Source: Frateuria flava (GTDB lineage: Bacteria > Pseudomonadota > Gammaproteobacteria > Xanthomonadales > Rhodanobacteraceae). Taken from it: a stretch of 64,000 nucleotides of DNA. Below, piece by piece: positions 21,698 through 30,605 of this stretch (within the stretch, counting starts at the first letter, position 1; each line of letters starts with the position of its first letter). A program made the translations under genes and the position numbers. The notes beneath the pieces were generated by a model that was not told the DNA's origin, did no database searches, and worked only from the letters and a program-made list of their open reading frames with translations. Location of the stretch: contig NZ_JAGJRS010000031.1 of assembly GCF_017837635.1 (NCBI RefSeq), positions 81,049-145,048 on the forward strand, given 5' to 3'.

Positions 21698-24357
21698 GGC
21701 GCAGTTTCCATGGCATGTGCAAGGTCCTGCACCTGCAGGGCTTGCCGGAGCGCCTCGGCCGCGGCCTTGCTCCCGACATCCAGCGTGACCGGCTCGCCCG
21801 GCAACAGGTCGAAGCCGTTGTCCGACAGGCCGGCATCGAGATCGCCGAAAGACACCCACACGTCGCGCGCCAGCGCATCGGTGGTGAGCGTCAGCGTGTA
21901 ACCCCCGGTCGCAGGCGCGAGTTGCGCTTGGACGTGTGGCTGCGGAAGGCGCAGGTCCCTCGGCAGCGCGAAGAACACCAGGTTGCGCGAGACGCGCTTG
22001 CCGTCTGCGATCAGTTCGAAGGCGGCGAACGTGGTGCGTGGATCGGCGCCGTCGAGCAGTTGCGCGTCGGTATAACGGGCGACCTGCGTGCTGGCCAGCG
22101 GAGCCAGTGTCACGTCGTGGTTTTCCTCGCGCCGCACGTGGCCGGCGAAGTCCATCAGGCGCAGCCGCCAGTGCGTGGCAAGCGGGGTCGTGCGGTCGGA
22201 GACCAGCGACACGGTGGTGGTGCCCTGATGACGCAAGGCCGCCACCAGCAGCGGCGCGTAGAAGCGCCGGGCGCGGAATTGCAGCGCCTTCCATCGCCCG
22301 TAGGTATCGATGCTGGACCAGGTCACGCCGGGCCACAGGTCGTTGAGCTGCCAGTACAGCGAGCCCATCGACCGCGGCCGCGAGGCGCGCAGGTGCTCGG
22401 CCGCCAGCGCGATGCCATCGGCCTGCATCACCTGGCTCAGGTACACCAGCGCGGGAAAATCCTTCGGCTCGCCGTAGGCGCGACGTACGTAGTCGAGCAG
22501 CCGGCGGTTGCCGTTGCCGCCATCGAACTTCTGGTGCGCACGCATCACCGGCGCATCCGCCTGCAACGGCTCCGGCCCCGCAAAGGCGCGGATCGTGCGC
22601 ATGTCGGGAAACGACTGCAAGCCGTATTCGGACTGGAAACGCGGCGTCACGTCGAGGTAGGCGGTTGCCGGCTTGGCCGCGCCCGACCACACGTCCCAGT
22701 AGTGGTAATCGCCATCGTCCAGGCTGTTGGCAAAGCCGTCGCCGCCCTGGCTGGGCGAGCTTGGCCAATACGGCACGTCCGGATCGTGTTGCGCCACCAC
22801 CTCGCGCAGCACGTCGCCGAAGAGGTCGCGCATGCCCTGCTTGATGCGTTCGTTTTCCGCGGGCGCGAGCGAGGCTTGCAGTGCCTTGCGGTCGCCCCAC
22901 GACAACCAGCTGCTCTGCACTTCGTTGTTGCCGCACCAGAGCACGATCGCGGGATGGCCGGACAGCCGCTCGACCTGCTCGATCGCCTCCTGCCGCACGT
23001 TCGCCGCGAACGCCGCGTCACGTGGCGGGATCGCGCCGCCGAACATGAAGTCCTGCCAGATCATCAGGCCCATCCGGTCGGCCATCGCATAGAAGGCGTC
23101 CGGCAGGTAGTAGCCGCCGCCCCACACGCGCAGCATGTTCATGTTGGCCGCGCGCGCCGACTCGAGCGTCTGGCGCATGCGCGCCTCATCCACGCGGGTG
23201 GGGAAGCTGTCGAACGGAATCAGGTTGGCGCCCTTGGCGAAGATCGGGATGCCGTTGACCACGAACGCGAAGCTGCGGCCCCAGCGGTCCCTGTCGCGCC
23301 GAAGCTCGACCGTGCGCAACCCGATTTGGCGCGAACCTTCGTAAAGCGGGCTGTCGCTGTCACCCAGCCGCACGCCTACCGTGTACAGGTCCTGCGCGCC
23401 GTACCCTGCCGGGTACCACCGCTTCGGATGGGCGATCGTCAGTGGTATTCCCACGCGGTGGTGGCCGGCAAGCACTTCCACATCCGCAAGCCGCCGGGCC
23501 ACCGGCCGGCCATCCGGGCCGTACACGCGTATGTCCGCGGGCAACGCGGCGCCGCTGTCCGAGTCGATATCCAGCTGCACCTCCAACTGCGCCGCCTGCG
23601 CATCCAGGCGGTGCTGCGCGACATGGACGCCGGCCACGCGCGGCCCGTCCCAACTGTCCAGATGCACCGGCTGCCAGACGCCTTCGGTCACGATGCGCGG
23701 ACCCCAGTCCCAGCCGTACTGGTAGGCGGCCTTGCGCACGTAGTTGGCCGTCTGCAGGCCCTTGGGCTCGTCGCCGAAGGCCGAGTCGAACTCGCCCGGC
23801 AACGCGTACGGCTGCCGCTTGAGCCAGGGCTGCAGGCGCTTGATGGGCGAGAACAGCCGCACTTCGAGCGTGTTGCCGCCAGCGTGCAGCCAGGGCTTCG
23901 CGGGTGCGGCCCAACGCCGGAACATGTTGTCCGCGTCGAGCAGCTTGTGCCCGTTGAGGTAGACCTCGGCAAAGGTGTCCAGCCCGTCGAACACCAGTTG
24001 GACGTGGCGGCGCGCCAGCGTGGCCTGATCGACGTCGAAGCGCGTACGGTAGACCCAGTCGGACAGACCCACCCACTGGATCGCCGCCTCGTTCCGTCCC
24101 ACGAAAGGATCGGCCACCAGCCCGGCCGCGATCAGGTCGGTCTGCACCGTGCCCGGCACGGTGGCGGCGAGCCAACGGGCCGCTTGCGGGTGCTCCACCT
24201 CGTGCGCATCGCCCGCTGCGAGGCGGACCTGCCAGCCCTGGTCCAGACGCTGCGTCGCCGGTGCCGCCCACCCCGGACCCGTCAACAGCAGCGCACCGAC
24301 GAGGCCGGCCAGGCCCGGCATCCGGCGCGTTCTGGCGGGTGCGGGCGGGATCGTCAT
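21694..24357 (-). CDS. GH2 beta-mannosidase, secreted
   Basis: 887 aa. A basic N-terminus and hydrophobic stretch (GLAGLVGALLLTGPGWAAPA) form a Sec signal peptide. The sugar-binding and Ig-like domains precede a TIM barrel with LRVWGGGYYLPDAFY, MGLMIWQDFMFGGA, the acid/base Glu in VLWCGNNEVQ and the nucleophile Glu in RFQSEYGLQSFP, as in beta-mannosidases. It would cleave the terminal beta-1,4-mannose left on the chitobiose core of N-glycans or on mannan fragments. The ATG overlaps the cutC stop by 4 bp and its own stop overlaps GH125, so the three are coupled. Confidence 0.95.
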   Translation of the reverse strand: MTIPPAPARTRRMPGLAGLVGALLLTGPGWAAPATQRLDQGWQVRLAAGDAHEVEHPQAARWLAATVPGTVQTDLIAAGLVADPFVGRNEAAIQWVGLSDWVYRTRFDVDQATLARRHVQLVFDGLDTFAEVYLNGHKLLDADNMFRRWAAPAKPWLHAGGNTLEVRLFSPIKRLQPWLKRQPYALPGEFDSAFGDEPKGLQTANYVRKAAYQYGWDWGPRIVTEGVWQPVHLDSWDGPRVAGVHVAQHRLDAQAAQLEVQLDIDSDSGAALPADIRVYGPDGRPVARRLADVEVLAGHHRVGIPLTIAHPKRWYPAGYGAQDLYTVGVRLGDSDSPLYEGSRQIGLRTVELRRDRDRWGRSFAFVVNGIPIFAKGANLIPFDSFPTRVDEARMRQTLESARAANMNMLRVWGGGYYLPDAFYAMADRMGLMIWQDFMFGGAIPPRDAAFAANVRQEAIEQVERLSGHPAIVLWCGNNEVQSSWLSWGDRKALQASLAPAENERIKQGMRDLFGDVLREVVAQHDPDVPYWPSSPSQGGDGFANSLDDGDYHYWDVWSGAAKPATAYLDVTPRFQSEYGLQSFPDMRTIRAFAGPEPLQADAPVMRAHQKFDGGNGNRRLLDYVRRAYGEPKDFPALVYLSQVMQADGIALAAEHLRASRPRSMGSLYWQLNDLWPGVTWSSIDTYGRWKALQFRARRFYAPLLVAALRHQGTTTVSLVSDRTTPLATHWRLRLMDFAGHVRREENHDVTLAPLASTQVARYTDAQLLDGADPRTTFAAFELIADGKRVSRNLVFFALPRDLRLPQPHVQAQLAPATGGYTLTLTTDALARDVWVSFGDLDAGLSDNGFDLLPGEPVTLDVGSKAAAEALRQALQVQDLAHAMETAP

Positions 24358-25136
24358 GACGCGCCGCGCTGGGCCGAGGCCGCGATGTCGCGGGCGGCCA
24401 GGTCCTGGAGCACGGATACCATCGCGTGGACTTCCGCCGCGTCGCTTCGCCATTCACCCGTCGTCATGCCATCCAGCCCTGTCTGCCGATGGCGCATGCC
24501 CGACGGCAACGCACGCTTCGCCGAAGCATGGAACTCTCGCGCGCCCGTCGCCTGGGCCAGCGCCGCGATGTTGCCGGCATGGATACCCGCACCGGGCATG
24601 ACCACCAGCCGCCCGGCCGCCTGTTGCACCAATACGCCCAAGGCGACCGCGCCCTCCATCGCACTCGCCCGCGCGCCGGAACTGAGCACGCGCTCGCACC
24701 CCAGCCCGATCACCGCATCCAACGCCTGAGCCGGGTCCGCGACCATGTCGAAGGCACGATGGAACGTGACGCCCAGCCGCCCGGCCGCACCGACCAGCGC
24801 CCGGCATCGCGCCTGGTCGACCCGACCCTCGGCGTCCAGCACGCCAAGCACCACGCCGTCGCACCCCAGCGCCACACAGGCCTCGACGTCACGCAGCATC
24901 ACTTCGCACTCGAAGTCGTTGTACAGGAAATCGCCCGCGCGCGGCCGGATCAACACGTACAGCGGAATCGTCAGCCGATCCCGCGCGGTGGCGATCTCGG
25001 CATAGGAAGGCGTCACGCCTCCCAGCTCCAGCGCAGCGCACAGCTCGATGCGCCCGGCACCGCCCTCCTGCGCGGCCAGTGCGGAGGCCACCGAGTTGGC
25101 GGCGACTTCGAGCACGGGCAGAGGAGGTGCAGACAT
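24354..25136 (-). CDS. cutC: CutC-family TIM-barrel protein
   Basis: 260 aa. Family motifs are LEVAANSVASALAAQEGGAGRIELC, GGVTPSYAEI, LIRPRAGDFLYND, GVVLGVLDAEG, VTFHRAFDM and VMPGAGIHAGNI. CutC was named for copper tolerance in E. coli, but its biochemical role is unsettled. Here it is the first gene of an operon of three mannosidases and its stop overlaps the GH2 start (ATGA), which suggests a role in glycoside handling or sensing rather than copper (inference). The start at MSAPPLPVLEVAANS matches the family N-terminus. The promoter region 90-130 bp upstream holds a LacI-type half-conserved operator. Confidence 0.92.
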   Translation of the reverse strand: MSAPPLPVLEVAANSVASALAAQEGGAGRIELCAALELGGVTPSYAEIATARDRLTIPLYVLIRPRAGDFLYNDFECEVMLRDVEACVALGCDGVVLGVLDAEGRVDQARCRALVGAAGRLGVTFHRAFDMVADPAQALDAVIGLGCERVLSSGARASAMEGAVALGVLVQQAAGRLVVMPGAGIHAGNIAALAQATGAREFHASAKRALPSGMRHRQTGLDGMTTGEWRSDAAEVHAMVSVLQDLAARDIAASAQRGAS

Positions 25137-25786
25137 CAGGAAGCCGCTTTCCAGGCGGCGGTCGCAACATGTTTGGCGCGAACGGACGCGCCTGGAGACG
25201 GGATCAGATGGCCCACGATGGTCTACCGTTTGGATCGATCTATATGGCAAGGTAGCATCGCTTGGAAAAGCTTGCATGCCGCATTGCGGTAACGCATCCG
25301 GGTTTGGTTTTACCGGTCTGGACCCGTGGCCTGAGACATCAAGCAGCGCGGCTCGACGGTAGCCGTTGGCCCGGGTGCGCTTTGCTGCTCCTGTCGGCAT
25401 CAGGAAGCGCGGCTGACGCTGAATCGGACGGGGCCGTGGCTGGAGCTCGCGAGCGGACACCCGCTCCTGGGTGGAAGCAGATGCTTGCCCGAACCACGGG
25501 CGGCCAGCGAGCGCGTCGCGCTCGATACGAATGCAGCGCTACCTCCCGCTCGCCACCATTTTCTTGCCAACGAGAACATCCAACACTAGTACGGCAACGA
25601 TGATGCGAGCAGTTGACCCGCGTGCAATCGGGCAGCCGGTCTGGCCAGGCAGAAGCCCGAGCGCACCAGTGCGCCGCCACAAGTCGATATGTGCATGTCG
25701 ATCCGCTGCAGCGCGTCGCGGAACGAAGCGAGGTCCACATAACGACAGGAGCGCGAAAATGGCCCAGGCCGATAGGATCGCGGTAG
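25137..25786. other. 650-bp intergenic region, no convincing gene
   Basis: It holds the predicted promoter and operator of the cutC operon (about 25229-25267). The rest, about 25270-25786, has no reading frame with the strong third-position GC bias of the neighbours. A minus-strand frame at 25539-25796 with a GTG start and two hydrophobic stretches was considered and not called. It may be decayed sequence at the end of the ilv operon. Confidence 0.5.
25229..25244. promoter_or_regulatory. Degenerate LacI-type operator over the cutC-mannosidase promoter
   Basis: TTTGGATCGATCTATA matches the perfect operators at 45.3-45.4 kb (TTTGGAACGATCCAAA) at 12 of 16 positions, with the same central CG spacing. 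On the minus strand the overlapping TATAGA could be a -10, with TTCCAA 17 bp upstream as a weak -35. The site lies about 95 bp before the cutC start, which suggests control by the LacI-family regulator at 44.2 kb (inference). Confidence 0.5.
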
Positions 25787-26794
25787 TCACGACCACCCGC
25801 TGAGCCGCCCCGGGGTCTGGTCGGCCGCGCCCCCGATCCGCGCCGCTTTCGCGCGCACCGCCGGACTCAGCTCCGAAAGCAGGCGAGCCAACACGTCGGG
25901 ATCAACGTTTCCACCCGATACGACCGCACACTTGTGACCTGCGTCGACGTGCCGTGCCGCAGCAAGAGCGAGTGCACCCGCGCCCTCTGCGATCACGCGT
26001 TCCTCCAGCGCGAGGCGCACGAGCGTGTCGCGTAGTTCATCCTCACGCACGATCACGATCCCGTCGAGTTGCGCGGCGAGCACGCGCCGCGTGAGCAGGC
26101 CCGGCACGGTGACCCGCACGCCGTCGGCCAGCGTGGCCTGGGGCTCGCGCGTACTGTCATCACCGCGCAGCACGCGCGCCATCGCGTCGACGCCCTCGAC
26201 CTGCGCGCCGACGATGCGCACCCCCTGGCTCTTCAACGCCAGCGCGACGCCCGCGGCGAGGCCGCCGCCACCGATAGGCACCACCACGGCCTCGGGCGCC
26301 AGTTCGCCCAGCTCCAGCCCGACCGTGCCCTGGCCGGCGATCACGTCCGGATCGTCGAAGGCAGACAGCAGGCGCCAGCCGTGCTCACCGGCGAGCTCGG
26401 CAGCGACCAGGCGCGCCTCGTCGAACGTTTCGCCATGCAGCCGCACCTGCGCGCCCCAGTGCGCGACGCCGGCGATCTTCGTCTGCGGCGCACAGCGCGG
26501 CATCACCGTGACCACGGGCACGCCAAGCCGCTGCCCCGCCCAGGCCAGCCCCTGCGCATGGTTGCCGGCCGATGCGGCGACCACCGGCCGCGTGTCGCCG
26601 CGCTCGCGCGCCACCAGCAGCGCGTTGAGCGCGCCGCGCACCTTGTACGAGCCGGTGCGCTGCAGATTCTCCAGCTTGAGCCAGCAGTCGAAGCGCTCGG
26701 CGCGATGCAAGGGCGTGACCGGCAGATGGCGGCGCAGCCGCGCCTGCGCGGCCAGCACATCGGCGGCGTCGACGGTGTGAGCGCTATCAGACAT
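25787..26794 (-). CDS. ilvA: Threonine dehydratase, catalytic domain only
   Basis: 335 aa PLP enzyme of the serine/threonine dehydratase family. The PLP Lys is in RTGSYKVRGALNALL, the phosphate loop is VPIGGGGLAAGVALAL, and VAASAGNHAQGLAWAG is conserved. It deaminates threonine to 2-oxobutyrate, the first step to isoleucine. The biosynthetic IlvA of E. coli is about 514 aa with C-terminal ACT-like domains; these are missing, so isoleucine feedback through that domain is not expected. The start at MSDSAHTVDA overlaps the ilvE stop by 8 bp. Last gene of the ilv operon. A catabolic TdcB-type role is the alternative, but the operon favours biosynthesis. Confidence 0.88.
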   Translation of the reverse strand: MSDSAHTVDAADVLAAQARLRRHLPVTPLHRAERFDCWLKLENLQRTGSYKVRGALNALLVARERGDTRPVVAASAGNHAQGLAWAGQRLGVPVVTVMPRCAPQTKIAGVAHWGAQVRLHGETFDEARLVAAELAGEHGWRLLSAFDDPDVIAGQGTVGLELGELAPEAVVVPIGGGGLAAGVALALKSQGVRIVGAQVEGVDAMARVLRGDDSTREPQATLADGVRVTVPGLLTRRVLAAQLDGIVIVREDELRDTLVRLALEERVIAEGAGALALAAARHVDAGHKCAVVSGGNVDPDVLARLLSELSPAVRAKAARIGGAADQTPGRLSGWS

Positions 26795-27695
26795 GTGTGA
26801 GCCATCCGGTTCGCGTCGTATCGCGGCCGCGAACCACGTCGGCATAGGCCGCGCCGAGTTCGCGGCCCACGCGTGCGGCGGCATACGCGCGACCGTCGAG
26901 TTCGCCGATCGGCAGCACCTCGGCCGCGGTGCCGCAGACGAACACTTCGTCGGCCTCCCGCAGCTCGGTCAGCGTCATCGCGCGCGAGGCCGCGCCGCTG
27001 AGCGCGATCACTGTGTCACGCGTGATGCCGGGCAGCGCGTCGGGGTGCTCGACCGCCGTGATGCGTCCGTCATGAACCGCGAACACGTTCGCACCGGTGC
27101 ATTCGACCACGCGGCCATCCGTATCGACGAACAATGCCTCGTCGAACCCGCGCGCGTGCGCCTCCTGCTTGGCGAGGATCGAATTGACGTAGCCGCCGCA
27201 CAGTTTGAGCGGCGGCAGCGATGTGGACGGGTTGCGTTGCCACGCCGACACGGTGAGCCGCACCCGGTCGACGGCCAGGTGCACCTTGCTTGCAATCGTC
27301 GTCACCATCAGGTGCTTGGCCGTGGGCGCGACATCCAGGCCGATCGAACCGGTGCCGCACCAGGCTAGCGGGCGCACGTAGGCATCGCGATGCGAGTTCG
27401 CGCGCAGGGTGGCGAGGACTGCCTGGGTTGCCTGGGCGGGGTCGAACGGGATGCCGAGCAGATCGCAGCCCGCACGCATGCGTTCCAGGTGCTCGGGTAG
27501 CCGGAAAACCGCGGCACCATTTGCGGTGGCGTAGCTGCGGATGCCCTCGAACACGCCACTGCCGTAATGCATGGCGTGCGTGGTGAGCGTGGCGTGTGGG
27601 GCGGCGGCGTCGACGAGCGCGCCGTCGAACCAGATGCGCGGCGTGCCGTCGTCGCGCTCGGGCCTGGCAGTCGTCGGCATGGCGGTCAGCGACAT
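26787..27695 (-). CDS. ilvE: Branched-chain amino-acid aminotransferase
   Basis: 302 aa, class IV PLP aminotransferase. Signatures are ATLTTHAMHYGSGVFEGIRSY, the PLP Lys in LKLCGGYVNSILAKQEA, GFDEALFVDTDGRVVECTGANVF and GITRDTVIAL. It makes isoleucine, valine and leucine from their 2-oxo acids using glutamate, in the cytoplasm. The start at [11 protein letters not shown] has GGAGG seven bases upstream and overlaps the ilvM stop by 10 bp. It is placed between ilvM and the threonine dehydratase. Confidence 0.95.
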   Translation of the reverse strand: MSLTAMPTTARPERDDGTPRIWFDGALVDAAAPHATLTTHAMHYGSGVFEGIRSYATANGAAVFRLPEHLERMRAGCDLLGIPFDPAQATQAVLATLRANSHRDAYVRPLAWCGTGSIGLDVAPTAKHLMVTTIASKVHLAVDRVRLTVSAWQRNPSTSLPPLKLCGGYVNSILAKQEAHARGFDEALFVDTDGRVVECTGANVFAVHDGRITAVEHPDALPGITRDTVIALSGAASRAMTLTELREADEVFVCGTAAEVLPIGELDGRAYAAARVGRELGAAYADVVRGRDTTRTGWLTHV

Positions 27696-27925
27696 GGCGT
27701 GGCCTCCACGGCGAGGCAGTCGTGCAGCTTGGCCAGCTGTGCGGTGAGCGTGCCGGGCGCGCGCTCGCCTTCGACGGCCAGGCGAAGATGCCAGCGGTCG
27801 CCATCGACACGCGTTTCGCCCTCGACGCCCAGCGGGCGGAAGCCGCGCCGCTCGACAGTGCCGAGCACGCGAACCAGCGCGCCTTCGGCGCGGCGCAGGG
27901 TAAGGTCAAGCTGGAAGCGGTGCAT
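27686..27925 (-). CDS. ilvM: Acetolactate synthase small subunit, IlvM-type ACT protein
   Basis: 79 aa, a single ACT-like domain ([31 protein letters not shown]). IlvM is the small regulatory subunit that stabilises and activates the IlvG catalytic subunit. The length matches E. coli IlvM (about 87 aa). The start at [10 protein letters not shown] lies inside the last 20 bp of ilvG, and its own end overlaps ilvE, so all three are packed without gaps. Confidence 0.88.
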   Translation of the reverse strand: MHRFQLDLTLRRAEGALVRVLGTVERRGFRPLGVEGETRVDGDRWHLRLAVEGERAPGTLTAQLAKLHDCLAVEATPCR

Positions 27926-29582
27926 CGGCATCCTCCGGGTTGAACAGCATCTGAGCGTTGTTTCGATTGGGCGGCACCAGCGGCCAGACGTTGGCATCGG
28001 CGTCGATGCACACGTGCAGCAGCGCCGGGCCCTCGCAGGCGAGCAGGCAGTGCAGTGCGTGCTCGACGCCGTCGGCGCGCTCCAGGCGGAACGCGGCGAT
28101 GCCGAACGCGTGCGCGAGCGCGCCGAAGTCGGGGTTGTCGGAAAGGTCGGTTTCGCTGTAGCGACCGTCGAAGAACAGCTGCTGCCACTGGCGCACCAGG
28201 CCCAGGCGCTGGTTGTCCAGCAGCACGATCTTCACCGGTAGCCGGTAGCGGCCCAGCGTGGCGAGCTCCTGCACGTTCATCAGGAACGAGCCATCCCCGC
28301 TCACGCAAATCACCTGCGAGGCTGGGTCCTGCAGCTGCGCGCCGATCGCCGCGGGCAAACCGAAGCCCATCGCGCCGAGTGCGCCACTGGTGAGATGGCG
28401 GCGCGGATGGGTATGCCGCCAGTGCTGGGCGACCCACATCTGGTGCTGGCCGACGTCGCAGGTGACGACCGCCTCGGGCGCCAGCGCCGACAGTCGCGCG
28501 AGCAGTTGCGGCGCGTACACCGACGGGCCGGGGGCGTCGTAGCGCGCGGCGTACTCCGTCTTGCGCGAAAGGCACTGCGCGCGCCAGTCGTCGCAGTCGG
28601 GCTGTGCCCTAGTCAACCGTCGCAGTGCAAGGCAGAGGTCGCCGAGCACCGCCACCTCGGCGTGGCGCAGCTTGTTGACCTCGGCGGCGTCCCCGTCAAG
28701 ATGCACCACGCGTGCACGCGGCGCGAACTGATCCAGCTTGCCGGTGGCCCGATCGTCGAAGCGTGCGCCGACGACCACCAGAAGGTCGGCTTCCTGCACG
28801 GCGAGGTTCGCCTCGCGGGTGCCGTGCATGCCGAGCATGCCTAGGTTGAGCGGGTGCGATGCCGGCAATGCGCCCAGCCCGCGGAGCGTGAGTACCGTGG
28901 GCAGCCGGGTGGCCTCGACGAACGCGCGGAACACCCCGACCGTGTCGCCCAGCGCGATGCCGCCGCCACCGTAGACGAGCGGGCGTTGCGCGCCCTCGAT
29001 GAGCGCGAGCGCGTCGTCGAGTGGGCCGTGGAGGGGCGCAGGAAGCGCGTCGGCGGGTGCGGGTGCGTGCGGCGGCAGGTGTGACGCATCGGCCGTCTGA
29101 ACGTCCTTCGGCAGGTCGATCAGCACCGGGCCAGGGCGGCCGGATCGAGCGAGGCGGAAGGCGTCGCGGACAGCTTCCGGCAACGCTTCCACCTCGCGCA
29201 CCAGGAAGCTGTGCTTGACCACCGGCAGGCTCATGCCGAACACGTCGACTTCCTGGAACGCATCGGTGCCCATCAGCGGTGTGGGTACCTGGCCGGTGAT
29301 CACCACCATGGGCACCGAGTCAAGCATCGCGTCGGCGATGCCGGTCAGCAGATTGGTCGCACCCGGTCCGGAGGTCGCCACGCAGACACCGACGCGACCG
29401 CTGGCGCGCGCGTACCCGTTCGCGGCGAACGCCGCGCCCTGTTCATGGCGAACGAGGATGTGGCGCAGCGACGCGCCGTAGAGCGCGTCGTAGAACGGCA
29501 TGATTGCGCCGCCGGGGTAGCCGAACAGCGTGTCCACGCCTTCGGCGACCAGCGCCTGTACCAGCCATTGCGCGCCGTTCAT
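27906..29582 (-). CDS. ilvG: Acetolactate synthase large subunit
   Basis: 558 aa ThDP enzyme. The ThDP Glu is in [19 protein letters not shown], the FAD-binding middle domain has [18 protein letters not shown] and [11 protein letters not shown], and the Mg-ThDP motif is [18 protein letters not shown]. It condenses pyruvate with pyruvate or 2-oxobutyrate to start valine/leucine or isoleucine synthesis. The ATG overlaps the ilvC stop by 4 bp (ATGA). The paired ilvM downstream marks it as the IlvG (AHAS II) type rather than IlvI or IlvB. Full length; no frameshift of the kind known in E. coli K-12 ilvG. Confidence 0.96.
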   Translation of the reverse strand: MNGAQWLVQALVAEGVDTLFGYPGGAIMPFYDALYGASLRHILVRHEQGAAFAANGYARASGRVGVCVATSGPGATNLLTGIADAMLDSVPMVVITGQVPTPLMGTDAFQEVDVFGMSLPVVKHSFLVREVEALPEAVRDAFRLARSGRPGPVLIDLPKDVQTADASHLPPHAPAPADALPAPLHGPLDDALALIEGAQRPLVYGGGGIALGDTVGVFRAFVEATRLPTVLTLRGLGALPASHPLNLGMLGMHGTREANLAVQEADLLVVVGARFDDRATGKLDQFAPRARVVHLDGDAAEVNKLRHAEVAVLGDLCLALRRLTRAQPDCDDWRAQCLSRKTEYAARYDAPGPSVYAPQLLARLSALAPEAVVTCDVGQHQMWVAQHWRHTHPRRHLTSGALGAMGFGLPAAIGAQLQDPASQVICVSGDGSFLMNVQELATLGRYRLPVKIVLLDNQRLGLVRQWQQLFFDGRYSETDLSDNPDFGALAHAFGIAAFRLERADGVEHALHCLLACEGPALLHVCIDADANVWPLVPPNRNNAQMLFNPEDADAPLPA

Positions 29583-30580
29583 GCCGGGGCCTGCATGTTT
29601 TTCGTCGCAGGCTGTGCGGCGCCCGCCAGCCACGGCATGCGGGCGCGCAGCGAACGTCCGACGTCCTCGATCGGATGCGCGAGATCGGCCTGCTTCAGCG
29701 CACGGTACCGCGCGTTGCCAGACGCGTATTCGGCAATCCATTGCCGCGCGAAGGTGCCATCCTGGATCTCGGCGAGCACTGCGCGCATGCGCTCGCGCGT
29801 GGCATCGTCGACCACGCGGCTGCCGCGGGTGAGCGCGCCGTACTGCGCGGTCTCGCTCACGACCTCGTGCATGCGCGTCACACCGCCTTCGTAGAACAGG
29901 TCGACAATCAGCTTCAGCTCGTGCAGGCATTCGTAATACGCGAGCTCCGGCGAATAGCCGGCGTCGACCAGCGTGTCCCAGCCGGCCTGCACGAGCCGGG
30001 TGACACCGCCGCAGAGCACGGCCTGTTCGCCGAACAGATCAGTCTCGGTTTCGTCCTTGAAGGTGGTGCGCAGCGGCGTCTGGCGCGCGCCACCGATGGC
30101 CGCGCAATAGGCGAGCGCGAACGCTTCCGCGTGGCGACTGCGGTCCTGGTGCACGGCGTACAGCACGGGTACGCCGCGGCCGATCTCGAACTCGCGCCGC
30201 ACCAGTGCGCCTGGGCCCTTGGGCGCGACGAGCACCACGTCGAGGTCGTCGCGCGGCACGACCTGGCCGTAGTGCACGTTGAAGCCGTGCGCGAACAGCA
30301 GGCAGGCGCCGGGCCGCGCATTCGGTGCGATCACGTCGCGGTACAGCTGCGCCTGGCCCATGTCGGGGATGAGCAGCGCGAGCAGGCCTGCGCTCGCAAC
30401 GGCGTCTCGCAGCGATGCGACGTCGAAGCCGTCGGCGCGTGCGCGCTCGCTCGTGGGGCCGCCGGGGCGCAGGCCTATGACAACGTCGATGCCGGAGTCG
30501 CGCAGGTTCAGCGCATGCGCGCGGCCCTGACTGCCATAGCCGAGCACGGCGACGCGGGGGAGAAGGGTGGGCGTTGTCAT
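29579..30580 (-). CDS. ilvC: Ketol-acid reductoisomerase, short (class I) form
   Basis: 333 aa, the short class I type, unlike the 491-aa E. coli enzyme. The NADPH site is [20 protein letters not shown], and the Mg-binding acidic motifs are [17 protein letters not shown] and [19 protein letters not shown]. It converts acetolactate or acetohydroxybutyrate to the dihydroxy acids. It starts 25 bp after ilvD and is coupled to ilvG. The start at [14 protein letters not shown] puts the Rossmann strand at the normal distance from the N-terminus. Confidence 0.96.
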   Translation of the reverse strand: MTTPTLLPRVAVLGYGSQGRAHALNLRDSGIDVVIGLRPGGPTSERARADGFDVASLRDAVASAGLLALLIPDMGQAQLYRDVIAPNARPGACLLFAHGFNVHYGQVVPRDDLDVVLVAPKGPGALVRREFEIGRGVPVLYAVHQDRSRHAEAFALAYCAAIGGARQTPLRTTFKDETETDLFGEQAVLCGGVTRLVQAGWDTLVDAGYSPELAYYECLHELKLIVDLFYEGGVTRMHEVVSETAQYGALTRGSRVVDDATRERMRAVLAEIQDGTFARQWIAEYASGNARYRALKQADLAHPIEDVGRSLRARMPWLAGAAQPATKNMQAPA

Positions 30581-30605
30581 TGGGAATGTCCTTGGAGGGG
30601 AGGGG

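Noticed and set aside
25539..25796. 85-aa minus-strand frame with a GTG start overlapping the ilvA stop and two hydrophobic stretches
   Set aside because: No third-position GC bias like its neighbours, no ribosome binding site, no recognisable family; the middle is not membrane-like.
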